Assembly (NCBI GenBank): GCA_013619145.1
Contig: JABXKR010000148.1
Coordinates: forward strand, 1 to 37,204
DNA from: Psychromonas sp.
GTDB taxonomy: Bacteria; Pseudomonadota; Gammaproteobacteria; Enterobacterales; Psychromonadaceae
DNA length: 37,204 bases
Direction: 5' to 3'
The first letter of the stretch is position 1. Each line of letters starts with the position of its first letter. The position numbers and the translations under genes were made by a program. A model generated the notes under the pieces. That model was not told the DNA's origin, ran no database searches, and saw only the letters and a list, made by a program, of their open reading frames with translations. Below are positions 25,086-33,481 of this stretch, piece by piece.

Positions 25086-25949
25086 ATGCTTTCTGATCAG
25101 ATAAAAACCAAATGCAGTTTACCACATTCTTTATACCGTGCTCAGCAGATCAAAGATTTTGAAGGTGAAGCTGCAGAGTTAGCTGGAACGACCTTATATG
25201 GTTTGATGAAGCGTGCCGGAGAAGCTTGTTATCAAGTGTTTAAAACGCGTTTTCCTGATGTAAAACATGTATTGGTTTTATCGGGCAAAGGCAATAACGG
25301 CGGAGATGGTTATGTCTTTGCTGCTATTGCGAAAGATGCGGGGTTGTCTGTGCAGCTTTGCCAAATGGGTGATCCCGCTGATTTAACGGGGGATGCGGCA
25401 CAGGCTAGAAATGCATGGAGAATCGAACAAGGTGTGATTGACGGTATCGAGCAAGCAGACTTTGAAACAGCAGATGTGATTGTGGATGCATTATTGGGTA
25501 CAGGTTTGTCAGGCACTGTGCGAGCGGAATATCAGCGTTTGATTTATAAAATCAATCAAACCAAGAAACCCGTTTTGAGTATCGATATTCCCTCTGGTCT
25601 GAATTCTGATACGGGAGCAATCAGCGATGTTGCGGTAAAAGCGGATGCCACCATTAGTTTTGTTGGTTTAAAACAGGGGCTCTTTACTGGTCGGGCTGCG
25701 GAAAATTGCGGGCAAATCTATTTTTCAGGACTGGGTATTACCGAGCAGTTTACCTCTATATGTCCGAGCAACGTATTACGTGTTACCTATCAAGATATGC
25801 GATATTGTTTAACGCAACGCAGCCGTACCAGCCATAAAGGTTTTTTTGGTAAAACATTGCTATTAGGCGGCAATATCGGGATGCCTGGGGCAGTTCGTTT
25901 AGCTGCAGAGGCTGCTTTACGAACAGGATCGGGTTTAGTGAAAGTATGA
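25086..25949 (+). CDS. nnr: Nnr N-terminal part: NAD(P)H-hydrate epimerase, frameshifted
   Basis: This is the first part of the bifunctional NAD(P)HX repair gene. The YjeF-N epimerase domain (about residues 12-225) is intact, with LSGKGNNGGDGYVFA binding the nucleotide and VIVDALLGTGLSG and SIDIPSGLNSDTG carrying the acidic residues. The frame then enters the dehydratase domain (LLLGGNIGMPGAVRLAAEAALRTGSG) and meets TGA at 25947-25949, right after GLVKV. The remaining dehydratase sequence continues one base out of phase. The product of 287 residues should still fold as an epimerase with a C-terminal extension. AGGA lies 8-9 bases before the ATG. Sequencing error, real mutation and programmed slippage are all open. 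Confidence 0.85.
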   Translation: MLSDQIKTKCSLPHSLYRAQQIKDFEGEAAELAGTTLYGLMKRAGEACYQVFKTRFPDVKHVLVLSGKGNNGGDGYVFAAIAKDAGLSVQLCQMGDPADLTGDAAQARNAWRIEQGVIDGIEQADFETADVIVDALLGTGLSGTVRAEYQRLIYKINQTKKPVLSIDIPSGLNSDTGAISDVAVKADATISFVGLKQGLFTGRAAENCGQIYFSGLGITEQFTSICPSNVLRVTYQDMRYCLTQRSRTSHKGFFGKTLLLGGNIGMPGAVRLAAEAALRTGSGLVKV

Positions 25950-26577
25950 AAATCAGCTGGCAGTGATTGCTGGCCGCCCGGAATTAATGCTGGAAGCTTT
26001 TGATCTGCAAAAGATAGATGACAGTGCGATTCGTGATTGGGCAACTAATTTAGTGATTGGTCCTGGACTGGGGAAAGATGATTGGGCAAAAATGCTCTTA
26101 GATTTTATTTTAGCAAGTGATTTGCCGACCGTGGTTGATGCTGATGGTTTAAATTTACTGGTAGACAGACCCGCCTGGAAAGACAGTTGGATTCTAACGC
26201 CGCACCCGGGGGAAGCTGCCAATTTACTAGGTTGTTCGATTAGCAAAGTTGAAGGTGATCGTTTTAGTGCGGTGCGTAATTTGCAACGTAGTTTTGGTGG
26301 TATTGTGATTTTAAAAGGTGCCGGAACGTTAATTTGTGACGGTAAACAGATCTATGTGGCGAATGTGGGTAATCCGGGCATGGCAAGTGGTGGCATGGGG
26401 GATGTGCTTTCTGGTATTATAGGTGGTTTATTAGCCCAAGGCTTAAACTCGCAGCAAGCTGCAACGCTTGCGGTGTGCATCCATGGTCAAGCAGCCGATT
26501 TAGCTGCAGGACAAGATGAACGCGGTTTATTGGCCAGTGATCTGTTCCCTTATATCAGGAAATTAGTAAATCCATAA
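25950..26577 (+). pseudogene. nnr: Nnr C-terminal part: ADP-dependent NAD(P)H-hydrate dehydratase, out of frame
   Basis: This is the rest of the YjeF-C (ribokinase-like) domain, in the next frame, from ENQLAVIAGRPELM at about 25948. It keeps VIGPGLG, DADGLN, TPHPGEAA and the catalytic block GGMGDVLSGIIGG, so the sequence is well conserved past the shift. Homologues have about three residues between the KV and EN flanking the break, while only one base is left here, which fits loss of about 8 bases. The first possible start (GTG 25963) has no ribosome binding site and lacks the glycine-rich opening of the domain. Independent expression therefore seems unlikely. The stop TAA overlaps the tsaE ATG (TAATG), so the shift could also lower tsaE coupling. 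Confidence 0.8.
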
Positions 26578-27035
26578 TGTTTGATTTGTTTAAAGAAAAA
26601 TTAGTAGATGCCGATCAGACGGTCGCTTTTGGTGGCCGATTAAGTGCGGCTTGTGATGAGCCCGTTTGTATCTATTTGCATGGTGATTTAGGTGCGGGTA
26701 AAACGACCTTAACACGTGGCTTTATCCAAGGTTTGGGTCATGTGGGTAATGTAAAAAGTCCCACTTATACCTTGGTTGAACCTTATGAGTTAGCAGATTG
26801 GCAAGTTTACCATTTTGATTTATACCGTTTGGGGGATCCTGAAGAGCTTGAATTTATGGGTATTCGAGATTACTTCACTGAGACTAGCCATTGCCTGGTG
26901 GAATGGCCTGAGCGTGGTGAAGGGATTTTACCGCAAGCTGATATTGACTTAACACTTTCTTATGTCGATCAGCAGCGCATCATTGAGCTACGGGCAAACA
27001 CTGATATTGGATTACGAGTTTTAAATAAATTATGA
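26577..27035 (+). CDS. tsaE: tRNA t6A biosynthesis ATPase TsaE
   Basis: TsaE is the ATPase that supports the TsaBD complex in making threonylcarbamoyladenosine in tRNA; it is essential in many bacteria. The 152-residue protein has the P-loop HGDLGAGKTT at about 35-44, SPTYTLVEPY, and FDLYRLGDPEELEFMGIRDYF with the Walker B-like acidic residues, then LVEWPERG. Length is normal (153 in E. coli). It overlaps nnr by one base and amiB by four (ATGA), showing tight translational coupling. Confidence 0.95.
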   Translation: MFDLFKEKLVDADQTVAFGGRLSAACDEPVCIYLHGDLGAGKTTLTRGFIQGLGHVGNVKSPTYTLVEPYELADWQVYHFDLYRLGDPEELEFMGIRDYFTETSHCLVEWPERGEGILPQADIDLTLSYVDQQRIIELRANTDIGLRVLNKL

Positions 27036-30000
27036 AATTAACAACACGACTTTTTATCCGTTCTCTGTTTTTGCTTACTTTGTGTGTGGCAGGGTTATTT
27101 ACACTTGCAAGTGGCGCACAAACTAATCAATTAAAAGGTGTGAGAGCATGGCCTTCGCCGGATAATACGCGTGTTGTTTTAGATCTTTCAAGCAAACCAA
27201 ATTATGAAATCCATTATTTAAAACACCCTGACCGTGTGGTTGTCGATCTTAAATCAACAGTCAGTAAAATTGATTTAAAGAAAATCGCCAATGACGGACC
27301 TTTAGTTAATAACTTGCGTGAAAGTGCCAGTGGCCAAAAAGGCACTTATCGATTAGTGGTCGACTTAAATAAAGCCAGTCAGGCAAAAATATTCACTTTG
27401 CCCCCTGCAAAACCTTATGGTCACCGTTTAGTTCTCGACTTGCCGCATAACCAGTTAGTGAGCAAACCCACTTTAAAACCTAAAAAACAATTTCCTTCAG
27501 TCTCTGTCGGGCGGGATATTCTTATTGCCATTGATGCAGGACATGGTGGGGATGACCCCGGGGCATTAGGTAAATATACCTACGAGAAAAAAGTTACTTT
27601 GGAAATTGCCAAGCGATTACAAAAGAGAATTAATCAGCAAAAAGGAATGAGTGCTTTTTTAGTTCGCACTGGTGATTATTTTGTGAATTTGAATAAACGC
27701 TCAGCGATTGCGCGTAAGGGGAAAGCTGACTTTCTGGTTTCAATTCATGCTGACGGCTTTACTTCAAGCCGACCTCATGGCGCATCCGTTTGGGTATTAT
27801 CAAACCGCAGAGCAACCACCGAACTCGGGCGATGGATGGAAAAACATGAAGCACATTCCGAACTGCTAGGTGGTGCGGGAGATTTGATTCAAGATTCGAG
27901 CAGTGTGCCATTTTTAACGGAAATGTTTCTAGATATGTCGATGGGTAATGCCATGGACGTGGGTTATCACGTTGGTGATTTGGTGGTTAAAGAGTTAAAA
28001 CAAGTTACCAAACTACATAAGAAAAAACCCGTTCATGCTAGTTTAGCAGTATTAAAATCACCCGATATTCCTTCTATTTTGGTCGAGGCGGGTTTTATTA
28101 CTAACCGTGCTGAGGAAAAGTTATTAAATAAATCAGCCCACCAAAATAAAATAGCCAATGCCGTGTTTCAAGGCATTTATAAACACTTCACACAAGCACC
28201 ACCGCAAGATACTTTGTTTGCGCAGAAAAAGCGTGCTATCAAACATACAGTACGCAGTGGTGAATCTTTATCTGTTTTAGCTGCGCGTTATAGTGTTACT
28301 TCGAAAAACTTGAAAGCGTATAACAATCTGAAATCCAACTCGTTACGTATTGGTCAGGTTATAAAAATTCCACCTGACTACCAGTTAGTGGTGAAACAAG
28401 ATCCCGTACGGCAGGTTGCACGCGCACCACAAAAAACGCGAGTCCATCAAGTTAAACGCGGTGAATCGTTATCTGTGATTGCAGCCAAATACGCGACGAC
28501 AAGCACAGCCTTGAAAAAATTCAATAACCTCCGTTCAACATCATTGGCGATAGGCCAGAAGATTAATATTCCGGGTGATCGTATAGAAATAGCTGCTGTC
28601 TCTAAAACTCAAACAGCAAGTCGCAAGCCCGCTTCTATTCACAAAGTGAAAAGCGGTGAATCCTTATCTGTAATTGCCGCGAAATACGGTACAAGCACAA
28701 CTGCCTTGAAAAAACATAATAACCTCCGTTCAACCTCATTGGCGATAGGCCAGAAAATCAAGATTCCGGGTGATAGTGTAGAAATAGCTGCTGTCTCTAA
28801 AACTCAAACAGCAAGTCGCAAACCCGCTTCTATTCACAAAGTGAAAAGCGGTGAATCCTTATCTGTAATTGCCGCGAAATACGGTACAAGCACAACTGCA
28901 TTGAAAAAACATAACAATTTACGCTCAACCTCATTGGCCGTTGGTCAGAAAATCAAGATTCCGGGTGATAGTGTAGAAATAGCTGCGGTATCTAAAACGC
29001 AAACAGCAAGTCGCAAGCCCGCTTCTATTCACAAAGTGAAAAGCGGTGAATCGTTATCTGTAATTGCCGCGAAATACGGTACAACTGCAACTGCATTGAA
29101 AATACATAATAACCTCCGTTCAACCTCATTGGCGATAGGCCAGAAGATTAAGATTCCGGGTGATAGTGTAGAAATAGCTGCTGTATCTAAAACGCAAACA
29201 GCAAGTCGCAAGCCCGCTTCAATTCATAAAGTCAAAAGCGGTGAATCGTTATCTGTAATTGCCGCGAAATACGGTACAAGCACAACTGCATTGAAAAAAC
29301 ATAACAATTTACGTTCAACGTCATTGGCCGTTGGTCAGAAGATTAAGATTCCGGGTGATAGTGTAGAAATAGCTGTTGTCTCTAAAACGCAAGCAGCAAG
29401 TCGCAAGCCCGCTTCTATTCACAAAGTCAAAAGCGGTGAATCATTATCTGTAATTGCCGCGAAATACGGTACAACTGCAACTGCATTGAAAAAACATAAC
29501 AATTTACGCTCAACGTCATTGGCCGTTGGTCAGAAGATTAAGATTCAGGGATCTTCTTCACTCTCCTTCCTGCAAGTTGTAGAGGTTAAACCAACCGTAC
29601 ACAAAGTTAAAAGTGGTGAGTCACTTTCTGTAATTGCTAAACGTTACGGTAAAACAACCAGTGAACTGAAAAGCTATAATAAGTTACGTTCAACATCGCT
29701 TGCTATCGGTCAGAAAATTAAGATCCCGAGTGCGGGTTATGTCAGCCAAACAAAAGTAGCTAAAGCAACCGTACACAAAGTTAAAAGTGGTGAGTCACTT
29801 TCTGTGATTGCAAACCGCTACGGCACAACAACAAATGCCTTAACGAAACATAATAAACTGCGCTCTAGCTCCCTGGCGATTGGTCAAAAAATTAAAATTC
29901 CAACTTCTGTTGCGCAATTAACAAAACATAAAGTACTCAGTGGCGAATCACTTTCAGTGATCGCTAATCGCTACGGTACTACTACACATGCTTTAAAATC

Positions 30001-30064
30001 TTTTAATAACCTGCGCTCTAGCTCACTGGCGATTGGGCAAGTATTAACGATTCCTGTTACTTAA
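27032..30064 (+). CDS. amiB: N-acetylmuramoyl-L-alanine amidase AmiB with ten LysM domains
   Basis: AmiB cuts septal peptidoglycan so daughter cells can separate; EnvC-type activators switch it on at the divisome. In order: signal peptide (about 1-29), AMIN domain (about 35-140), zinc amidase_3 domain (about 163-388), and LysM domains from about 403 to the end. Zinc and catalytic residues are intact: H171 (DAGHGG), E185 (YEKK), H239 (SIHADG) and E352 (VEAGF). The inhibitory segment GGAGDLIQDSSSVPFLTEM is also present. At 1010 residues it is more than twice E. coli AmiB (445, no LysM) and well above Vibrio forms with one or two LysM. Ten LysM repeats (HxVxSGESLSVIAxxY) are counted, numbers 3-7 being near-identical. 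It overlaps tsaE by four bases. Confidence 0.95.
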   Translation: MKLTTRLFIRSLFLLTLCVAGLFTLASGAQTNQLKGVRAWPSPDNTRVVLDLSSKPNYEIHYLKHPDRVVVDLKSTVSKIDLKKIANDGPLVNNLRESASGQKGTYRLVVDLNKASQAKIFTLPPAKPYGHRLVLDLPHNQLVSKPTLKPKKQFPSVSVGRDILIAIDAGHGGDDPGALGKYTYEKKVTLEIAKRLQKRINQQKGMSAFLVRTGDYFVNLNKRSAIARKGKADFLVSIHADGFTSSRPHGASVWVLSNRRATTELGRWMEKHEAHSELLGGAGDLIQDSSSVPFLTEMFLDMSMGNAMDVGYHVGDLVVKELKQVTKLHKKKPVHASLAVLKSPDIPSILVEAGFITNRAEEKLLNKSAHQNKIANAVFQGIYKHFTQAPPQDTLFAQKKRAIKHTVRSGESLSVLAARYSVTSKNLKAYNNLKSNSLRIGQVIKIPPDYQLVVKQDPVRQVARAPQKTRVHQVKRGESLSVIAAKYATTSTALKKFNNLRSTSLAIGQKINIPGDRIEIAAVSKTQTASRKPASIHKVKSGESLSVIAAKYGTSTTALKKHNNLRSTSLAIGQKIKIPGDSVEIAAVSKTQTASRKPASIHKVKSGESLSVIAAKYGTSTTALKKHNNLRSTSLAVGQKIKIPGDSVEIAAVSKTQTASRKPASIHKVKSGESLSVIAAKYGTTATALKIHNNLRSTSLAIGQKIKIPGDSVEIAAVSKTQTASRKPASIHKVKSGESLSVIAAKYGTSTTALKKHNNLRSTSLAVGQKIKIPGDSVEIAVVSKTQAASRKPASIHKVKSGESLSVIAAKYGTTATALKKHNNLRSTSLAVGQKIKIQGSSSLSFLQVVEVKPTVHKVKSGESLSVIAKRYGKTTSELKSYNKLRSTSLAIGQKIKIPSAGYVSQTKVAKATVHKVKSGESLSVIANRYGTTTNALTKHNKLRSSSLAIGQKIKIPTSVAQLTKHKVLSGESLSVIANRYGTTTHALKSFNNLRSSSLAIGQVLTIPVT
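28573..29547 (+). repeat. Five 195-bp tandem units in amiB
   Basis: The units start at 28573, 28768, 28963, 29158 and 29353, an exact 195-base period (65 codons), and all stay in frame. Each holds a linker (EIAAVSKTQTASRKPAS) plus one LysM. The units differ at few positions and mix two versions of the LysM 3' half. One reads CTCCGTTC with GCGATAGGC, the other TTTACG with GCCGTTGGT. This mosaic pattern is expected from unequal crossing-over or conversion. Confidence 0.95.
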
Positions 30065-30090
30065 ATGTTTTCTTTGGATAACCTCTGCTA

Positions 30091-31953
30091 ATGCCTATTC
30101 AAATTTTACCTGCACGACTCGCCAACCAGATAGCGGCTGGAGAAGTAGTTGAACGTCCAGCTTCTGTGGTTAAGGAGTTGGTTGAAAACAGCCTGGATGC
30201 GGGCGCAACGCGGATCGAAATAGATATCGAAAAGGGCGGTGCAAAATGTATCCGCATTAAAGATAACGGCAAAGGGGTTTGTAAAGAGCAGCTCACCCTT
30301 GCGTTAAGTCGTCATGCAACCAGTAAAATAAGCCATTTAGATGATTTAGAAGCGATTGTCAGTTTAGGCTTTCGTGGTGAAGCACTGGCCAGTGTGAGCT
30401 CTGTTTCCCGCCTTACTTTTACCTCTAAACCAGCCGATCAAGAGCAAGCATGGCAAGCGGTTGCTGAAGGGCGTGATATGCAGGTTAGTATCCAACCAAC
30501 TGCGCACCCGCAAGGCACCACTGTGGAGGTGTTAGATCTATTTTTTAATACGCCCGCACGTCGCCGATTTTTAAAAACAGAAAAAACAGAGTTTCAACAT
30601 ATCGATGAGCTTGTGCGCCGTATTGCGTTAAGTTGTTTTGAAATCTCTTTTGTTTTAAAGCATAACGGAAAAATCATTCGCCAATATCGCGCTGCACAAA
30701 CACAAATCCAGAAAGAGAAACGTCTTGCATCGATCTGCAGTGAGAGTTTTGTAAAAGGCGCATTACACTTTCAAAGTAGTGATAATGACTTGAAAATCTC
30801 GGGCTGGATATCGGATCGTTTGTCACCGCGGGCATTAGGGGATGTGCAATATTGTTATATTAATGGGCGCATGATCCGCGATAAATTAATCAATCATGCG
30901 ATTAAACAGGTTTATGCTTATTCACTGCCTGAAGGCAAATTTCCAGGTTACGTTATCTATATAGAATGTAACCCTGAGCAAGTGGATGTTAATGTGCACC
31001 CCTCTAAACATGAAGTGCGTTTTCACCAAGCGCGTTGGGTACATGACTTTATTGTCAGCACCTTAAGTGAGACATTAAACCAAGCCTCTGCGAGTGATGA
31101 TGCTGAATTTACAAGCGCCTCTGTTAAAATGAGCGAGCACGCTTATTTACCGCCACAACAGCCAGCTATACCGCAAGGTCAAGCGGCAACAGCGCCTGGC
31201 CATCAGTCATCTTTTAGCGGTGCTGCGAGTTATCGAGGTAATTATACAAAACCAACTCTTGATAGTGCCCAAGTTGATGCTTATTGTGATTTTGTAAGTG
31301 AAACCCATTTACCGCTCGCGCAAGTTGAAAAGGCACAACAAGCTCACTCTGTTTTAGGGCAAATAGTCTGCTTAATTGCAGACGACTATCTACTGCTTAA
31401 GCTTAAAAGCACCCAACAACTGTTAAGCTCAAGCTCACCGCTGTTAGTGTTGTCATTAAGCAGAGCCGATTTGCTGGTTAAACAGATGCAGCTGTATGAT
31501 GCGTGGTCAAATGGGGAGGTGATCGCACAGCCGCTATTATTGCCAGTGCGTATCCAACTTGCAGCAGATTTACTGCAAATCACAGCTGATTTTCAGCAAC
31601 TTTTTGAGCGGTTGGGTTTTGCTTTTAAAATACAATCCAATAAATTGATTATCAGTAAAGTACCGGCATTACTTCGTCAGGCACCGGTTGCTAAAATTTT
31701 ACCTGCGCTGTTGGATTATCTTTGCCTATTAGATAAAAACATGAGTGAAATTCAAGTAAATGATTTTTGCGCATTTTTGGTGAAAACATTAAGTCAGGCT
31801 GTCGTTGATAAAAAACAGTGGACGGAGCAAAGCGCTTCGTCATTGTTAGATTTATTAGTTAATTTATTCTCAGACGATTTAAAAAATCAGCAAGCATTTC
31901 TCTTTAATGAACCCGATTTATCGTTATTACTGCAAGGTTTTTCAGATGACTAA
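30091..31953 (+). CDS. mutL: DNA mismatch repair protein MutL
   Basis: MutL couples mismatch recognition by MutS to strand incision. The 620-residue protein (615 in E. coli) has the N-terminal GHKL ATPase with catalytic E29 ([13 protein letters not shown]), DNGKG, RHATSK and GFRGEAL. A second subdomain carries the conserved lysine region [10 protein letters not shown] Pro/Gln/Ala-rich linker covers about 345-400, and a C-terminal dimerisation domain completes it. The endonuclease motif DQHAxxERxxYE is not seen, as expected in a MutH-dependent gammaproteobacterium. The start ATG 30091 aligns with E. coli. Its stop overlaps the miaA start. Confidence 0.96.
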   Translation: MPIQILPARLANQIAAGEVVERPASVVKELVENSLDAGATRIEIDIEKGGAKCIRIKDNGKGVCKEQLTLALSRHATSKISHLDDLEAIVSLGFRGEALASVSSVSRLTFTSKPADQEQAWQAVAEGRDMQVSIQPTAHPQGTTVEVLDLFFNTPARRRFLKTEKTEFQHIDELVRRIALSCFEISFVLKHNGKIIRQYRAAQTQIQKEKRLASICSESFVKGALHFQSSDNDLKISGWISDRLSPRALGDVQYCYINGRMIRDKLINHAIKQVYAYSLPEGKFPGYVIYIECNPEQVDVNVHPSKHEVRFHQARWVHDFIVSTLSETLNQASASDDAEFTSASVKMSEHAYLPPQQPAIPQGQAATAPGHQSSFSGAASYRGNYTKPTLDSAQVDAYCDFVSETHLPLAQVEKAQQAHSVLGQIVCLIADDYLLLKLKSTQQLLSSSSPLLVLSLSRADLLVKQMQLYDAWSNGEVIAQPLLLPVRIQLAADLLQITADFQQLFERLGFAFKIQSNKLIISKVPALLRQAPVAKILPALLDYLCLLDKNMSEIQVNDFCAFLVKTLSQAVVDKKQWTEQSASSLLDLLVNLFSDDLKNQQAFLFNEPDLSLLLQGFSDD

Positions 31954-32863
31954 ATATCCTACCGCGTTGTTTTTAATGGGGCCGACCGCTTCAGGAAAAA
32001 CTGATTTAGCGATAAAATTAGCACAGCAATGCAAATGTGAAATTATCAGTGTTGATTCTGCACTTATCTATAAAGGCATGGATATCGGTACCGCGAAACC
32101 AACAGCCGAAGAGTTACAAAAAGCGCCACATGCTTTGGTGAATATAATTGATCCGCTTGAATCTTATTCGGCAGGTGATTTTCGCTGCGATGCACTGCGC
32201 TTGATGAAAGAGATCACCGTGCGTGGTAATACGCCCTTGTTAGTTGGTGGCACTATGCTTTATTACAAAGCGTTAGTGGATGGTTTATCACCGTTACCGA
32301 GTGCCGATTCTGTGATTCGTGCTGAAATAGAAAAAGAGGCGGAAGTTAAAGGCTGGCAGGCGATGCATGATCTGCTTAAAGAGATTGATCCTGTTTCTGC
32401 TGCTCGTATTCACGTTAACGATCCGCAACGCTTGTCACGTGCGATTGAGGTTTACCGCATCTCAGGAAAGAGCCTAACGGAACTAACCGAGATCAAAAGT
32501 GAGCCTATCCCTTATAATATAAAACAGTTTGCGATCGCGCCGACTGAAAAATCAGTATTGCATGAGCGTATTGAACGGCGTTTTGATTTGATGTTAAAAG
32601 CAGGGTTTGAGAAGGAAGTGCGAGCCTTATATGACCGTGGCGATCTGCATCTGGATTTACCATCAATGCGCTGTGTCGGTTATCGTCAAATGTGGGAATA
32701 CCTGCAGGGTACAATGGATTATGATGAGATGGTTTTTCGTGGCATTGTTGCTACTCGTCAGTTAGCGAAAAGGCAAATGACCTGGTTACGCGGCTGGAAA
32801 GATATTACCTGGCTGGAAAGTGGCAGTGAAGATAATTTTGATCTGATTAAAGCGGTACTGTAA
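31946..32863 (+). CDS. miaA: tRNA dimethylallyltransferase MiaA
   Basis: MiaA adds the isopentenyl group to A37 of tRNAs reading UNN codons, from dimethylallyl diphosphate. The 305-residue product has the P-loop GPTASGKT at 12-19, [30 protein letters not shown] with the catalytic Asp region, [14 protein letters not shown], and [14 protein letters not shown] start at ATG 31946 with AAGG 8 bases upstream; it overlaps mutL by 8 bases. The last 27 codons are repeated, mostly with synonymous changes, in the non-coding gap downstream at 32916-32993. Confidence 0.95.
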   Translation: MTKYPTALFLMGPTASGKTDLAIKLAQQCKCEIISVDSALIYKGMDIGTAKPTAEELQKAPHALVNIIDPLESYSAGDFRCDALRLMKEITVRGNTPLLVGGTMLYYKALVDGLSPLPSADSVIRAEIEKEAEVKGWQAMHDLLKEIDPVSAARIHVNDPQRLSRAIEVYRISGKSLTELTEIKSEPIPYNIKQFAIAPTEKSVLHERIERRFDLMLKAGFEKEVRALYDRGDLHLDLPSMRCVGYRQMWEYLQGTMDYDEMVFRGIVATRQLAKRQMTWLRGWKDITWLESGSEDNFDLIKAVL

Positions 32864-32875
32864 GTCGAAACCAGT

Positions 32876-33008
32876 CATTTGCCAAACGACAAAGCTCTTT
32901 ATGAAAAAGATTGGGCTACGCGGCTGGAAAGATATCACCTGGCTGGAAAGTGGCAGTGAAGAGAATTTTGATCTGATTAAAGCGGTTTTATAAGTTGAAA
33001 CCAAGTCA
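32876..33008 (+). pseudogene. Remnant of a second miaA 3' end
   Basis: From 32916 to 32993 the sequence repeats the last 26 codons of miaA and its TAA stop, exactly 130 bases downstream of the original. The similarity continues into the bases after the stop (GTTGAAACCAAGTCA versus GTCGAAACCAGTCA). Upstream, 32876-32894 still resembles the codons for QLAKRQ, followed by an insertion-disturbed stretch. Most differences in the conserved part are synonymous (ATT/ATC, GTA/GTT, CTG/TTA, TTA/CTA), with one D-to-E change. It has no start and is not expected to be translated. It lies between miaA and hfq and may affect the hfq leader. Confidence 0.88.
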
Positions 33009-33124
33009 CTCTTTTAGAAAGTGTTATGGATCAAAATTTTGAGTCATGAAATCGGTTTTTATTTAACCATTGTTTATACTGGCTGAGCTTAAAAACTATC
33101 TAATAACAATAATAGGAAAAAACA

Positions 33125-33352
33125 ATGGCGAAAGGACAATCACTGCAAGACCCATTTTTAAATACGTTACGCAAAGAGCGTATTCCAGTGGCAATTTATT
33201 TGGTAAATGGCATCAAGTTACAGGGGCAGATTGAGTCGTTTGATCAATTCGTTATCTTATTAAAAAATACCGTTAGCCAAATGGTTTACAAACATGCTAT
33301 TTCAACTGTTGTACCTGCGCGCGCAGTGCCAACGATTCCTCATGTTGATTAA
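33125..33352 (+). CDS. hfq: RNA chaperone Hfq
   Basis: Hfq hexamers pair small RNAs with mRNAs. The 75-residue protein holds the whole Sm core. The N-terminus [20 protein letters not shown] with Q8 and R16-R19 rim residues is intact, as is the Sm2 motif with Y55, K56 and H57, numbered as in E. coli. It lacks most of the disordered C-terminal tail (102 residues in E. coli) and ends in VPTIPHVD, with little of the usual acidic tip. AGGA lies about 10 bases before the ATG. A TATACT -10-like box lies at 33075-33080, so hfq probably has its own promoter after the miaA remnant. A terminator follows. Confidence 0.96.
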   Translation: MAKGQSLQDPFLNTLRKERIPVAIYLVNGIKLQGQIESFDQFVILLKNTVSQMVYKHAISTVVPARAVPTIPHVD

Positions 33353-33380
33353 CATTTAAAATATTTGCTGCAGTTTATTT

Positions 33381-33409
33381 TGGCTTGCCTTTGTGCAGGC
33401 CATTTTTTT
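33381..33409 (+). terminator. Terminator after hfq
   Basis: TGGCTTGC (33381-33388) pairs with GCAGGCCA (33395-33402), including one G-U pair, around a 6-base loop and is followed by seven Ts. It should separate hfq from hflX, at least in part, since in related bacteria both can be read through. Confidence 0.82.
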
Positions 33410-33481
33410 ATCTAACCCCTGTCGTGGTTATGGTAGGATGATTCCCTGTTAATTTTATTCATTTCTTAGTTGGAGCTATAT

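Noticed and set aside
25946-25966. New start (ATG overlapping the TGA as ATGA) for the dehydratase half of Nnr
   Set aside because: That ATG is in the third frame and its reading ends after six codons, so it cannot restart the dehydratase.
28573-29547. Regular repeats that could suggest a CRISPR-like array
   Set aside because: The period is 195 bases, the units are coding and in frame, and there are no unique spacers; they are LysM domains of AmiB.
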